Below, one piece after another: positions 17,805 to 27,428 of a stretch of DNA of 64,000 bases; within the stretch, counting starts at the first letter, position 1; the number at the start of each line of letters is the position of its first letter. Source of the stretch: Pelolinea sp. GTDB lineage: Bacteria > Chloroflexota > Anaerolineae > Anaerolineales > Anaerolineaceae. The stretch is taken from positions 1 through 64,000 of the forward strand of contig JAUYCC010000071.1 in the NCBI GenBank assembly GCA_030692365.1, read 5' to 3'. A program made the translations under genes and the position numbers. Under the pieces are notes generated by a model that saw only the letters and a program-made list of their open reading frames with translations, was not told the origin of the DNA and did no database searches.

Positions 17805-19453
17805 TAGGCTTTACCTGTGGAGTCATCTGCAAATGAAACATGGTGTTTGATTTGAAGGGAGCCTTTAATATTGAGTGTTGCGTGATCCAGAATTTGCGCG
17901 TCAGGTGGATTAGTCTGCGCGGGTGTGTAATAACGAGCAGAGGCCATATGGATAGCGGTGAATTTGAATCCCTGAACCAGGCTTTTCAGCCGGACTTTTC
18001 CCGAATTTGTAATGATATCCGTGATCTCTATGGATTGAGGATTCAGTTTAATAACCCGCTTTCTTAACATGTTGATTTTTGAACTGTTTTTTACCAGTAC
18101 GCTGACCATCAGCTTTTTCATCATTTCATTCAAGAAACCAAGGCGCATCAATGTTAAATTCATCAAGCGCAGTATCAGGTAATTGAAAGGATTTGGGTAA
18201 GAATCTTTTATGGAGTAAAAATTGCTCTCACATTCCAAAGAATCGTTACCCATTCGAAGCGGATTATCGAGACACGTGGATTGTGTGGTGAGCTTTCCTC
18301 CTTTTTCTGTCACCCCATAAACCCCGCAATCATCCAAAACCAGATTGCCGGATATTCTGTCAAAGATCTTGATTACACCGCCATTGGATGCACCTAAGAT
18401 CATGTAGTAATTCTGCCTTGAACGGATGGCAATCCCGGCATGTGGAAATTCTTTATCCAACGGTCCATCTTGGAAAGGCATGGGGGGAGAATCTTTCAAT
18501 AAAACCCCTGATTCCAACGCCAAAATGGATGAATTCAGAAGTGGCGCGGTATTCCCCATGTCAACATCAGTAAGGGTTATCGTATGGCCCTCCTCGATGG
18601 ATGCCAGCATAAATTTATGCTGGCTTGCTGCATCGGGAAATTCACCCGAAAGCAATGCAATCCCGCCCGGATAATAGATTTCCGTTCGTCGGCTGCCGTA
18701 TTCGCCGCCAAAAGTCCCGTCCGGGTGGGAAAAATACTTGAGAAACCCCAGTGACAAATCGAAAGCTTTCCGCAATGTTTCGGAAGGTTTTAGACTGTAA
18801 ATTTGAGCCAAGTAATGCATACACAATGTCTGGTAACCGGGGTCTGCGCCGCCGTATTCCGGGAACCAACCTTCAGACGATTGATTGGTCAAGATTAAAT
18901 CCAGCAGGGTTTGGCCTTTTATCGAAAATTGGTTTTCATAAAAAAAGTCGCCTGCCTTGAAAAGTCCGAGCGCCGCGCCTGCCAGATGATTGGAAATCAA
19001 GCTATGCTTCTCAGAGCTCCGTGTCAGAAATTCGGCTGCTCTAAGCAAACCGGATTCATATAATTGCTTTTCTGAATCACTGCATTCTGATCGTATTTCT
19101 TGATACGCTGTAATAAGGTCAGGTATCAGAAAACCGGTTGCGCCGTAACTATGTTCATGAGGATATGCCTGGTCAAATGATCCATCCCGGTGTTGAACTT
19201 CAAACGCAAATGCAAGTCCGGATTTAATTGCCTTAACAACCATTTGGCTGTGATTTTTGGATTGTTGCTGTCGTAAATACCAACTTAGAACGGCGACATT
19301 TCGTTGGAATGTAGCTTCCGGGAAATCTGTAAGTTTCCAGGCCCAGTAACGCCGGTCAAAACAACCATATGCGCCAGAGGAAGGATCGCGGTTTATTTCA
19401 CTTAGCAGATGACGGCAGGTATTGGTAATTTGTTCTCTCAAGGGAATTTTCAT
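17804..19453 (-). CDS. Uncharacterised protein, probable N-terminal alpha/alpha toroid (heparinase-like) plus beta-rich C-terminus
   Basis: Repeated helical segments with YGCFDRRYWAWKLTDFPEATFQRNVAVLSWYL, GAALGLFKAGDFF, SEGWFPEYGGADPGYQTLCMHYLAQIY, PDGTFGGEYGSRRTEIYYPGG; beta-rich tail. Confidence 0.5.
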   Translation of the reverse strand: MKIPLREQITNTCRHLLSEINRDPSSGAYGCFDRRYWAWKLTDFPEATFQRNVAVLSWYLRQQQSKNHSQMVVKAIKSGLAFAFEVQHRDGSFDQAYPHEHSYGATGFLIPDLITAYQEIRSECSDSEKQLYESGLLRAAEFLTRSSEKHSLISNHLAGAALGLFKAGDFFYENQFSIKGQTLLDLILTNQSSEGWFPEYGGADPGYQTLCMHYLAQIYSLKPSETLRKAFDLSLGFLKYFSHPDGTFGGEYGSRRTEIYYPGGIALLSGEFPDAASQHKFMLASIEEGHTITLTDVDMGNTAPLLNSSILALESGVLLKDSPPMPFQDGPLDKEFPHAGIAIRSRQNYYMILGASNGGVIKIFDRISGNLVLDDCGVYGVTEKGGKLTTQSTCLDNPLRMGNDSLECESNFYSIKDSYPNPFNYLILRLMNLTLMRLGFLNEMMKKLMVSVLVKNSSKINMLRKRVIKLNPQSIEITDIITNSGKVRLKSLVQGFKFTAIHMASARYYTPAQTNPPDAQILDHATLNIKGSLQIKHHVSFADDSTGKA

Positions 19454-19610
19454 TATAAGAAAATTATAACTTCCAAAATTATTAATGTAATTTTTAAATA
19501 GACAAGAGATATTTCATAATTTGTAATCAATGATTTTGGCTGAGTCCCCACTTTCTTGGAATGCAATATAATTGTGGCCTGCTATAAGTCTATTAATAAT
19601 TGGAGTCTTA

Positions 19611-19799
19611 ATGAGCAAGAAATCCAAAAAGGGTTACAAGCAAATCATTAAAAAACAGGAAGTCGTGACTGTTCCAACCGCAAGGAGCAATGAATTCAAT
19701 CCAGACTACTCGGATGTAAAACGGGACCTCAAGCGTATCGGAATCCTCGCGAGCACTTTCCTCGTGATTCTGATCGCTCTGTCTTTCATTTTGAAATAA
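19611..19799 (+). CDS. Small single-TM protein, lysine-rich N-terminus, unknown function
   Basis: In-frame ATG at 19611 inside the 19572 ORF: MSKKSKKGYKQIIKKQEVV...DLKRIGILASTFLVILIALSFILK; directly upstream of the class V aminotransferase. Confidence 0.55.
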   Translation: MSKKSKKGYKQIIKKQEVVTVPTARSNEFNPDYSDVKRDLKRIGILASTFLVILIALSFILK

Positions 19800-19819
19800 A
19801 ACCCCATCTGGAGGAGACT

Positions 19820-20896
19820 ATGGCACGCATGTTTGTCCCTGGCCCGGTAGATGTCGCCCCCGAAGTCATGCAGGCGATGACCAAACCGATGCTCCCTCAC
19901 CGGAGCAAGGAATATGAAGATATTCATCGAAGCGCTGCCGAAAAAGCGCAAAAGGTGTTCTATACCAATTACCGTGTGTTCATAGGCACGCACAGCGGTT
20001 CAGGCATGCAGGAAACAGGGATTCGTAACTTGGTGAATAAGGATGTTCTATGCTGCGTCAACGGTGCGTTCTCGGAACGCTGGTATGACGTTGCGGTTTC
20101 GAATGGAAAGAACACTGACCGGTTGGATGTGGAATGGGGTAAGGCAGTAAGACCAGATCAATTGCGTGACGCGCTTAAGAAGAAGCACTATGAAGCAGTG
20201 ACCATCGTTCACAATGAAACCTCCACCGGCGTTGAGAGTCCGGTCAAGGACCTGTCCAAGGTGGTCCGGGAAGTCAGCCCGGAAACCTTCATCCTTGTGG
20301 ACGCAGTCTCTTCCCTGGGCGGCACCAAGATCGAAATGGATGCCTGGGATCTTGATTTTCTCCTGACTTCTTCGCAGAAATGCCTGGCGCTTCCCCCCGG
20401 TCTATCGCTGGCGGGTGTGAATGACCGCGCATTAGCAAAAGCTGCCACCGTTGAAAACCGCGGCTGGTATTTTGACCTGCTGATCATGGAAAAACACCGC
20501 GTCAAAAATTCCACCGCCATGACCCCGGTTGTCCCTCTGGTTTACGCTTTGGACTTCCAGCTCGACCGCATCTTTGATGAAGGCCTTGAGAACCGCTTTG
20601 CCCGCCACGCAGCCATGTCGCAGAAGGTGTATAACTGGTCGCTGGCGCACGGCATGCCCTCCTTTGCGGAAGAAGCTTACCGCTCTAAAACTGTTGCGAC
20701 CATCTCGAACACTATGAACCTGGATGTTTCGGTGTTGAACAAATTCCTTATGGAACATTACCAGATGCGCATCTCCAGCGGTTATGGTGATATGAAAGAA
20801 AAAACCTTCCGCATCGCCACAATGGGCGAGATCTCGCTTACTGATGTGGACATGCTGCTCGAGGGTATGGACAAGTTTATTGCCTTGAATAAATAA
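19820..20896 (+). CDS. Class V aminotransferase (alanine-glyoxylate/serine-pyruvate type)
   Basis: VPGPVDVAPEVMQAMTKPMLPHRSKEYEDIH, ETSTGVESPVKDL, VDAVSSLGGTKIEMDAWDLDFLLTSSQKCLALPPGLS. Confidence 0.85.
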   Translation: MARMFVPGPVDVAPEVMQAMTKPMLPHRSKEYEDIHRSAAEKAQKVFYTNYRVFIGTHSGSGMQETGIRNLVNKDVLCCVNGAFSERWYDVAVSNGKNTDRLDVEWGKAVRPDQLRDALKKKHYEAVTIVHNETSTGVESPVKDLSKVVREVSPETFILVDAVSSLGGTKIEMDAWDLDFLLTSSQKCLALPPGLSLAGVNDRALAKAATVENRGWYFDLLIMEKHRVKNSTAMTPVVPLVYALDFQLDRIFDEGLENRFARHAAMSQKVYNWSLAHGMPSFAEEAYRSKTVATISNTMNLDVSVLNKFLMEHYQMRISSGYGDMKEKTFRIATMGEISLTDVDMLLEGMDKFIALNK

Positions 20897-20917
20897 ATTT
20901 TAAATATAAATAAAAAA

Positions 20918-20940
20918 CCGGAGGATAAATCATCCTCCGG
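20918..20940 (-). terminator. Rho-independent terminator for the S9 peptidase gene
   Basis: ccggaggat-aaatc-atcctccgg; on the minus strand followed by a T run (ccggttttttattta). Confidence 0.8.
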
Positions 20941-20952
20941 CTTTGCTTTGAA

Positions 20953-22794
20953 CTAAAGGAATTTATTTAAGAAAGCTTCAATTTTCTCGTAGTAATCTTT
21001 CAGTGTTTCCGGTTTGCGAAAACCATGCCCTTCACCCGGGTAAACCTGTAATTCACACGGGATACCATTTTCAACCAGCTTTTGATATATAGCCAGTGTC
21101 TGGTTTAGAGATACTACCTTATCCTCATCACCGTGGAACAGAGCGACCGGGTCTTTGATTTTCTTAATGTGGTTGATGGGTGATCGGCCGATAAACCGCT
21201 GGCGATTCTTGCTGAGATCGCCAACCAGAAACTGATGATAATACTTTTCATACTTGTGAGTGTTGCGCGCGTCTTCCAGCAGGTCGCTTACGCCGTAACT
21301 GCAGATGCCTGCCTTAAACAAGCCAGGCTGGCGGATCAAGGTGTTCAAGACTGTGAATCCCCCGGCGCTGGAACCCAATAGTGCCATTCTGTCTGATAAG
21401 GCCAGGCCTTGTGCCACCAACGCTTGTGCAAATGCGATGGTATCTTCCACATCCGCGACACCCCATTGGTGGCGCAATGCATCCTGGTAGGCATATCCGT
21501 AACCGCTGCTGCCGCGGTAATTGACTTGCGCGTAGGCATAACCTCGAGATACGAAGTAAGCCGCATCGTTGCTGAAGGTTTTGGTATTGGCGGATGTGGG
21601 TCCGCCGTGTACATGCAAGATCAGCGGCGGTTTGGAGGATGTATTTGATTGGGAATGTAAGGGAGGGTAATAGAAACCATACCCCGTTTTACCTCCAGGA
21701 ATTGGGAAAGTGATTTCCACGGGATCCGCGCAATATGCTCCCGCCTCTTTCTCGATATCCGTCTGGGTGATGATCAGTCTGCCATTTCGGTAAAGGCAGA
21801 TTTGTTTAGGTATCTTTGTTGAGGAGCCCAGAAAAACCAGGTCGTCACCAGTAGGAGACACATCCAGCTGGACTGCCCATTGGACAGGACTGATATCGAG
21901 TTGTTCGGATTTTCCTTTTGGCAGATTTATTTTCCATAAGGTGGTTTCACTGTGAGAATAGCGGAAATAATACAAGGCAGAGCTGCTGACATTCCAGCCG
22001 TAACTGCGCATCCCCTGAATCCAGTCAGGTAACCGCAAGTGGAATCCTTCGCCTTTAATTAGGATTTTGTGTGTCCGTTTTTTAAGATTGTAAAGAACCA
22101 GGTTGTCCCAGTCCCCATCCCGGATAATATAACTCAGCCATTTGCCATCTGGAGAGAATAGCGGCTGGCTGGCGGAGTGATTTTTTCCACCGGCGATCCA
22201 GTGCTCTTCAAAAAGGCGCAATTGCATTCCTCCCAGCTCCCCCAGCTTAACGCGGCTGGCGTCCCAGGGCATATCTGGGTGACTCCACTCAACCCAGACG
22301 ATGCGCTCACCGGAGGGATGCCAGGTGGGTTGCATATAGAAATCCGCGCCGAGGGCTAACTGTGAAGGCCAGGAAAGGCCGTGGGTTCTAGTTATGGCAA
22401 GTCCGTCAGATTCGCCCGCGTGATAGCAATAAATTACCCATTTGCCGTCAGGTGAAAGCGCAGGCGAGGCAGTTGAACTCCAGGCTGGCGTGATAGGTTT
22501 GGGTTTAGTATTTTGGTCAAAGAATGTCATAAAAAGACTGCCTGATCGGTCCGGGAAAACCACCTGGGTGGTATTCACATCCAAATCCCCGCCGCCATAC
22601 CCAACACCTCCGCGCGCGTTTAGTTCGCCGGATAACCTGCGGGTTTTTCCATTGATCTTTCTTTCAAAAATAACGCCCTGCGCGCCGATGGATTCACTCC
22701 AGACGAGCCTTGCTCCGTCTCTGCTGAAACGGACATCATTGATGCGGGGTAGCTGGTTAAGTAACTCAATCGAAATGGGAACGGGTTTTTTCAT
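20953..22794 (-). CDS. S9 family peptidase (prolyl oligopeptidase-like)
   Basis: Beta-propeller repeats; HVHGGPTSANTKTFSND, ALLGSSAGGFTVLNTL (GxSxGG), FHGDEDKVVSLNQT, YPGEGHGFRKPE. Confidence 0.9.
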   Translation of the reverse strand: MKKPVPISIELLNQLPRINDVRFSRDGARLVWSESIGAQGVIFERKINGKTRRLSGELNARGGVGYGGGDLDVNTTQVVFPDRSGSLFMTFFDQNTKPKPITPAWSSTASPALSPDGKWVIYCYHAGESDGLAITRTHGLSWPSQLALGADFYMQPTWHPSGERIVWVEWSHPDMPWDASRVKLGELGGMQLRLFEEHWIAGGKNHSASQPLFSPDGKWLSYIIRDGDWDNLVLYNLKKRTHKILIKGEGFHLRLPDWIQGMRSYGWNVSSSALYYFRYSHSETTLWKINLPKGKSEQLDISPVQWAVQLDVSPTGDDLVFLGSSTKIPKQICLYRNGRLIITQTDIEKEAGAYCADPVEITFPIPGGKTGYGFYYPPLHSQSNTSSKPPLILHVHGGPTSANTKTFSNDAAYFVSRGYAYAQVNYRGSSGYGYAYQDALRHQWGVADVEDTIAFAQALVAQGLALSDRMALLGSSAGGFTVLNTLIRQPGLFKAGICSYGVSDLLEDARNTHKYEKYYHQFLVGDLSKNRQRFIGRSPINHIKKIKDPVALFHGDEDKVVSLNQTLAIYQKLVENGIPCELQVYPGEGHGFRKPETLKDYYEKIEAFLNKFL

Positions 22795-22836
22795 GCGGGT
22801 TCTCACATTGTCATTATCTATGATTTTAAATAAAAA

Positions 22837-22861
22837 AACTCACCGCACAAGTCGGTGAGTT
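22837..22861 (-). terminator. Rho-independent terminator downstream of the sixA-like gene
   Basis: aactcaccg-cacaagt-cggtgagtt; minus-strand T run (gagttttttta). Confidence 0.8.
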
Positions 22862-22873
22862 AGAGTTTCACGG

Positions 22874-23365
22874 TTAGTCAAGGTCTTTCGGGCGCCATAA
22901 CTTTTTCAATTTGATGTTTTCACCTTTTTGCAGTTCACTCCAGTCTTTAATTGGAGCGGTCAAATAAGCGATTGAGGCAGTGGGAAGACTTTCGACTTTG
23001 CCATTGGCAATCTGTAAAAAGGCTTCAAGTCCGGGATTGTGACCGATTACCATAATGGTCTTTTTATCTTTGGCGTTTTTTTCAATGGCGCGTAGTATAT
23101 CGGAAGGTTCCGCCATATATAAAGAGTCAAGGAAAATAATTTCCTTTTTACATTTGCAGGTATCCGCAACGATCTCGGCTGTTTGTTTAGCGCGTATGGC
23201 AGTGGAGGATAAGATTAAATCAGGCTCCAGTTCTTTTGATTTGAGCAGTTTACCCATCCGCTCGGCATCTTTTCTGCCCCTTTTTTTTAATGGTCTCTCA
23301 TGATCCGGAATATCAGAATCATCCCAGCTCGATTTCGCGTGTCGCATCAGCAGCAGTTTTTTCAT
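22874..23365 (-). CDS. sixA: Histidine phosphatase family protein, SixA-like
   Basis: LLLMRHAKSSWDDSDIPDHERPLKKRGRKDAERMG (RHG motif), VIGHNPGLEAFL. Confidence 0.85.
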   Translation of the reverse strand: MKKLLLMRHAKSSWDDSDIPDHERPLKKRGRKDAERMGKLLKSKELEPDLILSSTAIRAKQTAEIVADTCKCKKEIIFLDSLYMAEPSDILRAIEKNAKDKKTIMVIGHNPGLEAFLQIANGKVESLPTASIAYLTAPIKDWSELQKGENIKLKKLWRPKDLD

Positions 23366-23472
23366 GCCACTTTTCTACATTTCATTATTACAATTTTCAT
23401 AAAAGAGTATAACATAGAGGATAATTTGAATATAAAGTACTATCGTTAAAGGATTGTTAAAGATTTTCTGCG

Positions 23473-23847
23473 ATGGACGTGGAAAAATCCTCACAAAAGC
23501 CGGTTTATATCGGTGAAACAGTCAACATCGGATTTACCAAACCGCCGATATTTAGTAAAAAACCTGACTGTCCTGACAGCTTCACCTGGAGGGGTGAGAC
23601 TTTCATGGTGACTGAACTTCTAACTGAGTGGCAGGATTTTACGCGCAAAGGGAAATACAGCCATAATATGAAAGACGCTCATTTGGAGCGTGCCAATGTG
23701 AAAGGATCACTTGGGGTAGGCAGGTTTTATTTTCGGGTGCGGACAGCTGATTTGCGTGTGTTTGACCTTTACTACGACCGAACAATTAAGAATGCCTTTG
23801 ACACTGGCGGTTTCTGGGTGCTTTTTCAGGAACTTTTCCCGGAATGA
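23473..23847 (+). CDS. Conserved hypothetical protein (DUF6504-like)
   Basis: FTWRGETFMVTELLTEWQDF...GRFYFRVRTADLRVFDLYYDRT. Confidence 0.45.
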   Translation: MDVEKSSQKPVYIGETVNIGFTKPPIFSKKPDCPDSFTWRGETFMVTELLTEWQDFTRKGKYSHNMKDAHLERANVKGSLGVGRFYFRVRTADLRVFDLYYDRTIKNAFDTGGFWVLFQELFPE

Positions 23848-23862
23848 ATCGTGATAAGTATA

Positions 23863-23947
23863 AATAATATTGATTATAATTTTGATATTATTGATGCTAT
23901 TATGTTACAATAATTAACTATATTAATATAAGCATTAATAATATTGA
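23863..23947. promoter_or_regulatory. Possible operator region of the DUF2089 gene: repeated AATAATATTGA motif
   Basis: Exact 11-bp repeat aataatattga at 23863-23873 and 23937-23947, with an inverted near-copy gatattatt at 23884-23892. Confidence 0.3.
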
Positions 23948-23963
23948 ATAGGGCGAACAAATA

Positions 23964-24371
23964 ATGAATAAATTAATTGAAAAATGCCCGATCTGTTCTC
24001 ACGAACTGACTATAACCAAGGTGTTTTGTGAACAATGCGGCACAACAATGTCCGGCCAGTTTGGTTCGACAGGTTCCCGGTTTAATAAACTAACCGAAGA
24101 ACAGATGGATTTTCTCATGGTTTTTATCCGATGTGAAGGAAAATTTAATCGTATGGAAGAAGAATTAAATCTCTCCTATCCCACCCTGCGCAACCGCTTT
24201 AATGATATATTGGCAGCCATGGGATTTGAAGGTAACCGGTCCGATGAAGAACATACGCTTTCTAAAGATGATCGGATTGAGATCCTGCAAAAACTGGATA
24301 AGGGAACGTTGAATCCTGAACAGGCGGAACTGATGCTGCGTGGCAAGGGTGAATTACCCTTGGAAAATTGA
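23964..24371 (+). CDS. DUF2089 family protein (zinc ribbon + HTH)
   Basis: CPICSHELTITKVFCEQCGTTMSGQF; LTEEQMDFLMVFIRCEGKFNRMEEELNLSYPTLRNRFNDIL. Confidence 0.8.
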   Translation: MNKLIEKCPICSHELTITKVFCEQCGTTMSGQFGSTGSRFNKLTEEQMDFLMVFIRCEGKFNRMEEELNLSYPTLRNRFNDILAAMGFEGNRSDEEHTLSKDDRIEILQKLDKGTLNPEQAELMLRGKGELPLEN

Positions 24372-24381
24372 GAGGTGAATA

Positions 24382-24762
24382 ATGAATGAAGAGAAAATGA
24401 TGATTTTAAAGATGCTGCAGGAGGGCAAGATTTCGGCCGATGAAGCGGCCAAACTGCTGGAGTCTTTGGAATCAGGCAGCAAGAAAGATGAAAAAAAACA
24501 GGCTGAAGAACCGCGCAAGGGTGAAGGTAAATTCTTCAGAGTCTCTATAACCGACACGACGACAGGAAAATCGCGCGCGAATATCCGTATGCCGCTGAGT
24601 GTAATGGGAATCGGTATGAAGTTTGGTGCACATTTCGCGCCCCAAATTGACGGGGTGGAATCCGACCAGTTGATGGACGCGATCCGCAACGGGCAGGTGG
24701 GCAAGATCATTGATGTGTATGATGACGAGGATGGAGAACACGTCGAAATTTATATCGAATAG
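24382..24762 (+). CDS. SHOCT-like domain-containing protein (YvlB-like N-terminus)
   Basis: MMILKMLQEGKISADEAAKLLESLE motif. Confidence 0.65.
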   Translation: MNEEKMMILKMLQEGKISADEAAKLLESLESGSKKDEKKQAEEPRKGEGKFFRVSITDTTTGKSRANIRMPLSVMGIGMKFGAHFAPQIDGVESDQLMDAIRNGQVGKIIDVYDDEDGEHVEIYIE

Positions 24763-24767
24763 TCTCC

Positions 24768-26036
24768 ATGCAAACCTCATTTAAATCCGACTGGAAAAAA
24801 ACTTTCTTCATCATCTGGACCGGCCAGGCGTTCAGCCTGCTGGGCAGTGAACTGGTACAGTTCGCGCTAGTTTGGTATCTGACAAAACAGACGGGTTCTG
24901 CTTCTGTTCTGGCCTTTGCTTCTTTTGTGGCTTTGATCCCGCGTGTATTAATTTCTCCTTTTTCCGGCGCATTAGTAGACCGTTGGAACCGGCAGCGCGT
25001 TATGATTTTTGCTGACGCAGCAATTGCGCTTTCCACCATGCTGCTCGCGGGGATATTCTGGCTTGGAAAAATTCAGATCTGGCATATCTACGCAATCATG
25101 TTCATCCGTTCGCTGGGCAGCGGTTTTCATTGGCCGGCGATGCAGGCATCAACTTCGCTGATGGTTCCTAAAGAACAGCTATCTCGCATTTCGGGATTGA
25201 ACCAAACTATACGAGGTGCTCTAGGGATTGCGGCGCCAGTAGCTGCTGCTCTGCTACTGGAATTCATGCCCATGTTTGGGATTCTTTCCATTGATGTAAT
25301 AACTGCCATTATCGCAATTTCTCCATTATTATTTGTCGTTATCCCGCAGCCTGATAAATCTGTGCAGACAGAGATGACCAACCCCACCCATCTTTGGGAG
25401 GATGTTAAGGCTGGGTTTCATTACATGGTTGCCTGGAAAGGGATGTTTTACCTCGCCATAGCAGCGACAGCATTAAATTTTTTTCTTAATCCTGGTTTTA
25501 CTTTCATACCTCTGCTTGTCACCAGTTATTTTGGAAAAGGCGCAATTGACCTCAGTTTGTTGGAATCCGCATTCAGCGCGGGGATGATTTTAGGCGGCAT
25601 AATCCTCAGTGCCTGGGGAGGTTTTAAGAAGAATATATTTACAATCCTGATAGGTCTGATAGGAATGGCTGTTGGAACTGCGCTGATTGCACTAACACCT
25701 ACGAATATGTTCTATATGGCAGTGGCAGGGATGGCAATCACAGGGTTCATGAACCCAATTGTCAATGGACCTATTGCCGCAATTATCCAAACAAATGCCG
25801 ACCTACAGATGCAGGGACGAGTATTTTCGATGCTGGAAAGTATGGCTTCAGCCATGACGCCCATCAGCATGCTTATCGCAGCGCCGGTGGCAGAATGGAT
25901 TGGCATTCGCGGGTGGCTGCTTCTGGGTTCTGCAGGTTGCTTCGTGATGGGCATCGCAGGCTTTTTTATGCCCGCGCTTATACATCTTGAAGACAGTAAA
26001 CCGGCAAAGGCCAGCCAACCGCTAGCCGAAGGTTAA
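24768..26036 (+). CDS. MFS transporter
   Basis: WTGQAFSLLGSELVQFALVWYLTKQTGSASVLAFASFVALIPRVLISPFSGALVDRWNRQRVMI. Confidence 0.9.
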   Translation: MQTSFKSDWKKTFFIIWTGQAFSLLGSELVQFALVWYLTKQTGSASVLAFASFVALIPRVLISPFSGALVDRWNRQRVMIFADAAIALSTMLLAGIFWLGKIQIWHIYAIMFIRSLGSGFHWPAMQASTSLMVPKEQLSRISGLNQTIRGALGIAAPVAAALLLEFMPMFGILSIDVITAIIAISPLLFVVIPQPDKSVQTEMTNPTHLWEDVKAGFHYMVAWKGMFYLAIAATALNFFLNPGFTFIPLLVTSYFGKGAIDLSLLESAFSAGMILGGIILSAWGGFKKNIFTILIGLIGMAVGTALIALTPTNMFYMAVAGMAITGFMNPIVNGPIAAIIQTNADLQMQGRVFSMLESMASAMTPISMLIAAPVAEWIGIRGWLLLGSAGCFVMGIAGFFMPALIHLEDSKPAKASQPLAEG

Positions 26037-26708
26037 ACGTAAAGTAATAACAATCGCAGCGATTAGCACCGCTGATATCAGGATCAGCACCGGTTGGCTT
26101 TTTTGCTTGACGGCCACGTTCTGGCCAAAAAGGTCTTCCCCGATTCCAAAAGACGGACCGGCAAACCAGGCAAAATATAATCCACCCAGCAGTCCGCCGA
26201 GATGACCCCAGTTATCAATACCGGGAGAGAGCCCAAGCATGAGGTTTACGATAATGACCATAGCAATGTTGGTGAGCATCGGCCTCGCTGACGGACCGAG
26301 CAGGTGACGGTTTTTATAAACATACACACCCTGGGCTGCGATGAGCCCAAATATCGCGGTTGAAGCGCCCAGGGAAGGGTTGGGTGAAAGCATGAAAGAC
26401 AGTATGTTTCCCCACAGGCCGCCGACCAGGTAGAGCCCGATGAAGGGCCAAACCCCATATTTCTTTTCCAGACTTGGTCCGATCATATACAGGGCATACA
26501 TGTTAAAACCCATGTGAAGGATTGAGCCGTGTAAGAGAATAGGGGTGATCAGACGCCACAACTGGCCTTGGATAATCAATTGGTTAACCTTGGCTCCCAG
26601 GTAAAGTGGCAAATCATTACCAAGTAATGTCTTGGAGAGATTCTGAAGCAGGAAAAAGGCAACAGTTATGCCAATGATGATGTAGGAAATATAAATTTTT
26701 CTTTTCAT
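26022..26708 (-). CDS. Rhomboid family intramembrane serine protease
   Basis: LLHGSILHMGFNMYALY, LGASTAIFGLIAAQG (catalytic Ser), NWGHLGGLLGGLYFAW (catalytic His). Confidence 0.9.
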   Translation of the reverse strand: MKRKIYISYIIIGITVAFFLLQNLSKTLLGNDLPLYLGAKVNQLIIQGQLWRLITPILLHGSILHMGFNMYALYMIGPSLEKKYGVWPFIGLYLVGGLWGNILSFMLSPNPSLGASTAIFGLIAAQGVYVYKNRHLLGPSARPMLTNIAMVIIVNLMLGLSPGIDNWGHLGGLLGGLYFAWFAGPSFGIGEDLFGQNVAVKQKSQPVLILISAVLIAAIVITLRLTFG

Positions 26709-26726
26709 TGAATGAAGGTTTTAGTT

Positions 26727-27368
26727 TTAGATGGATATTTTCCGCGGTTTGGATTTTTGGTGTTCCGCGATGATAATGGCTTCAATAATGGTGACAGTTT
26801 TTTGAAGCTGGTTTTGGGCGTTGACTACGATATAGTCAAAATTGCGGGCTTTAATTAATTCATCTTTTACGGTCGTTATACGCGTTTCAAAGTCTTTTTC
26901 CTGGCTCAGCCAGCGCCCGCCCAAGCGTTGATACCAATCCTCCTCATTGGCGGGGATTAGAAAGATCAGAACCGCATCTTTATATAATTTCTTGATTTTT
27001 TCTGCCCCCTGTACATCCAGCCGCAATATGACATCTTTGCCGGATTCGATGGCTTTACGGATTTGCGCTTTTGGAACTCCTTTGTAATCATCATAAACAC
27101 GTGAATACTCGATCAATTCATCAGCGGAAATCATTTTTTCAAATGCTTCGTGGGAAACGAAAAAATAATCAACCCCTTCTTTTTCATCCGGACGGGGTGC
27201 ACGGGTATTGGCGGTGACCACATGATAAATGGGCAAATCACTTTTCTTTAACGCCCTGAGAACAGAATCCTTTCCGACGCCGGAAGGGCCGGAGATCACC
27301 ACCATAAGCGGCGCTTGCTCCAGAATATTAAAATCGACTTTTTCTTTAACCAATGGGTCTCTGATCAA
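26727..27368 (-). CDS. gmk: Guanylate kinase
   Basis: VVISGPSGVGKDSVLRAL P-loop; VTANTRAPRPDEKEGVDYFFVS; RLDVQGAEKIK. Start appears to be TTG. Confidence 0.9.
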   Translation of the reverse strand: MIRDPLVKEKVDFNILEQAPLMVVISGPSGVGKDSVLRALKKSDLPIYHVVTANTRAPRPDEKEGVDYFFVSHEAFEKMISADELIEYSRVYDDYKGVPKAQIRKAIESGKDVILRLDVQGAEKIKKLYKDAVLIFLIPANEEDWYQRLGGRWLSQEKDFETRITTVKDELIKARNFDYIVVNAQNQLQKTVTIIEAIIIAEHQKSKPRKISI

Positions 27369-27428
27369 TTATTGTAAAGATAGCTATGATTATAATTGAA
27401 ATCAACCAAACACCTTTTTTCCAGAAAA

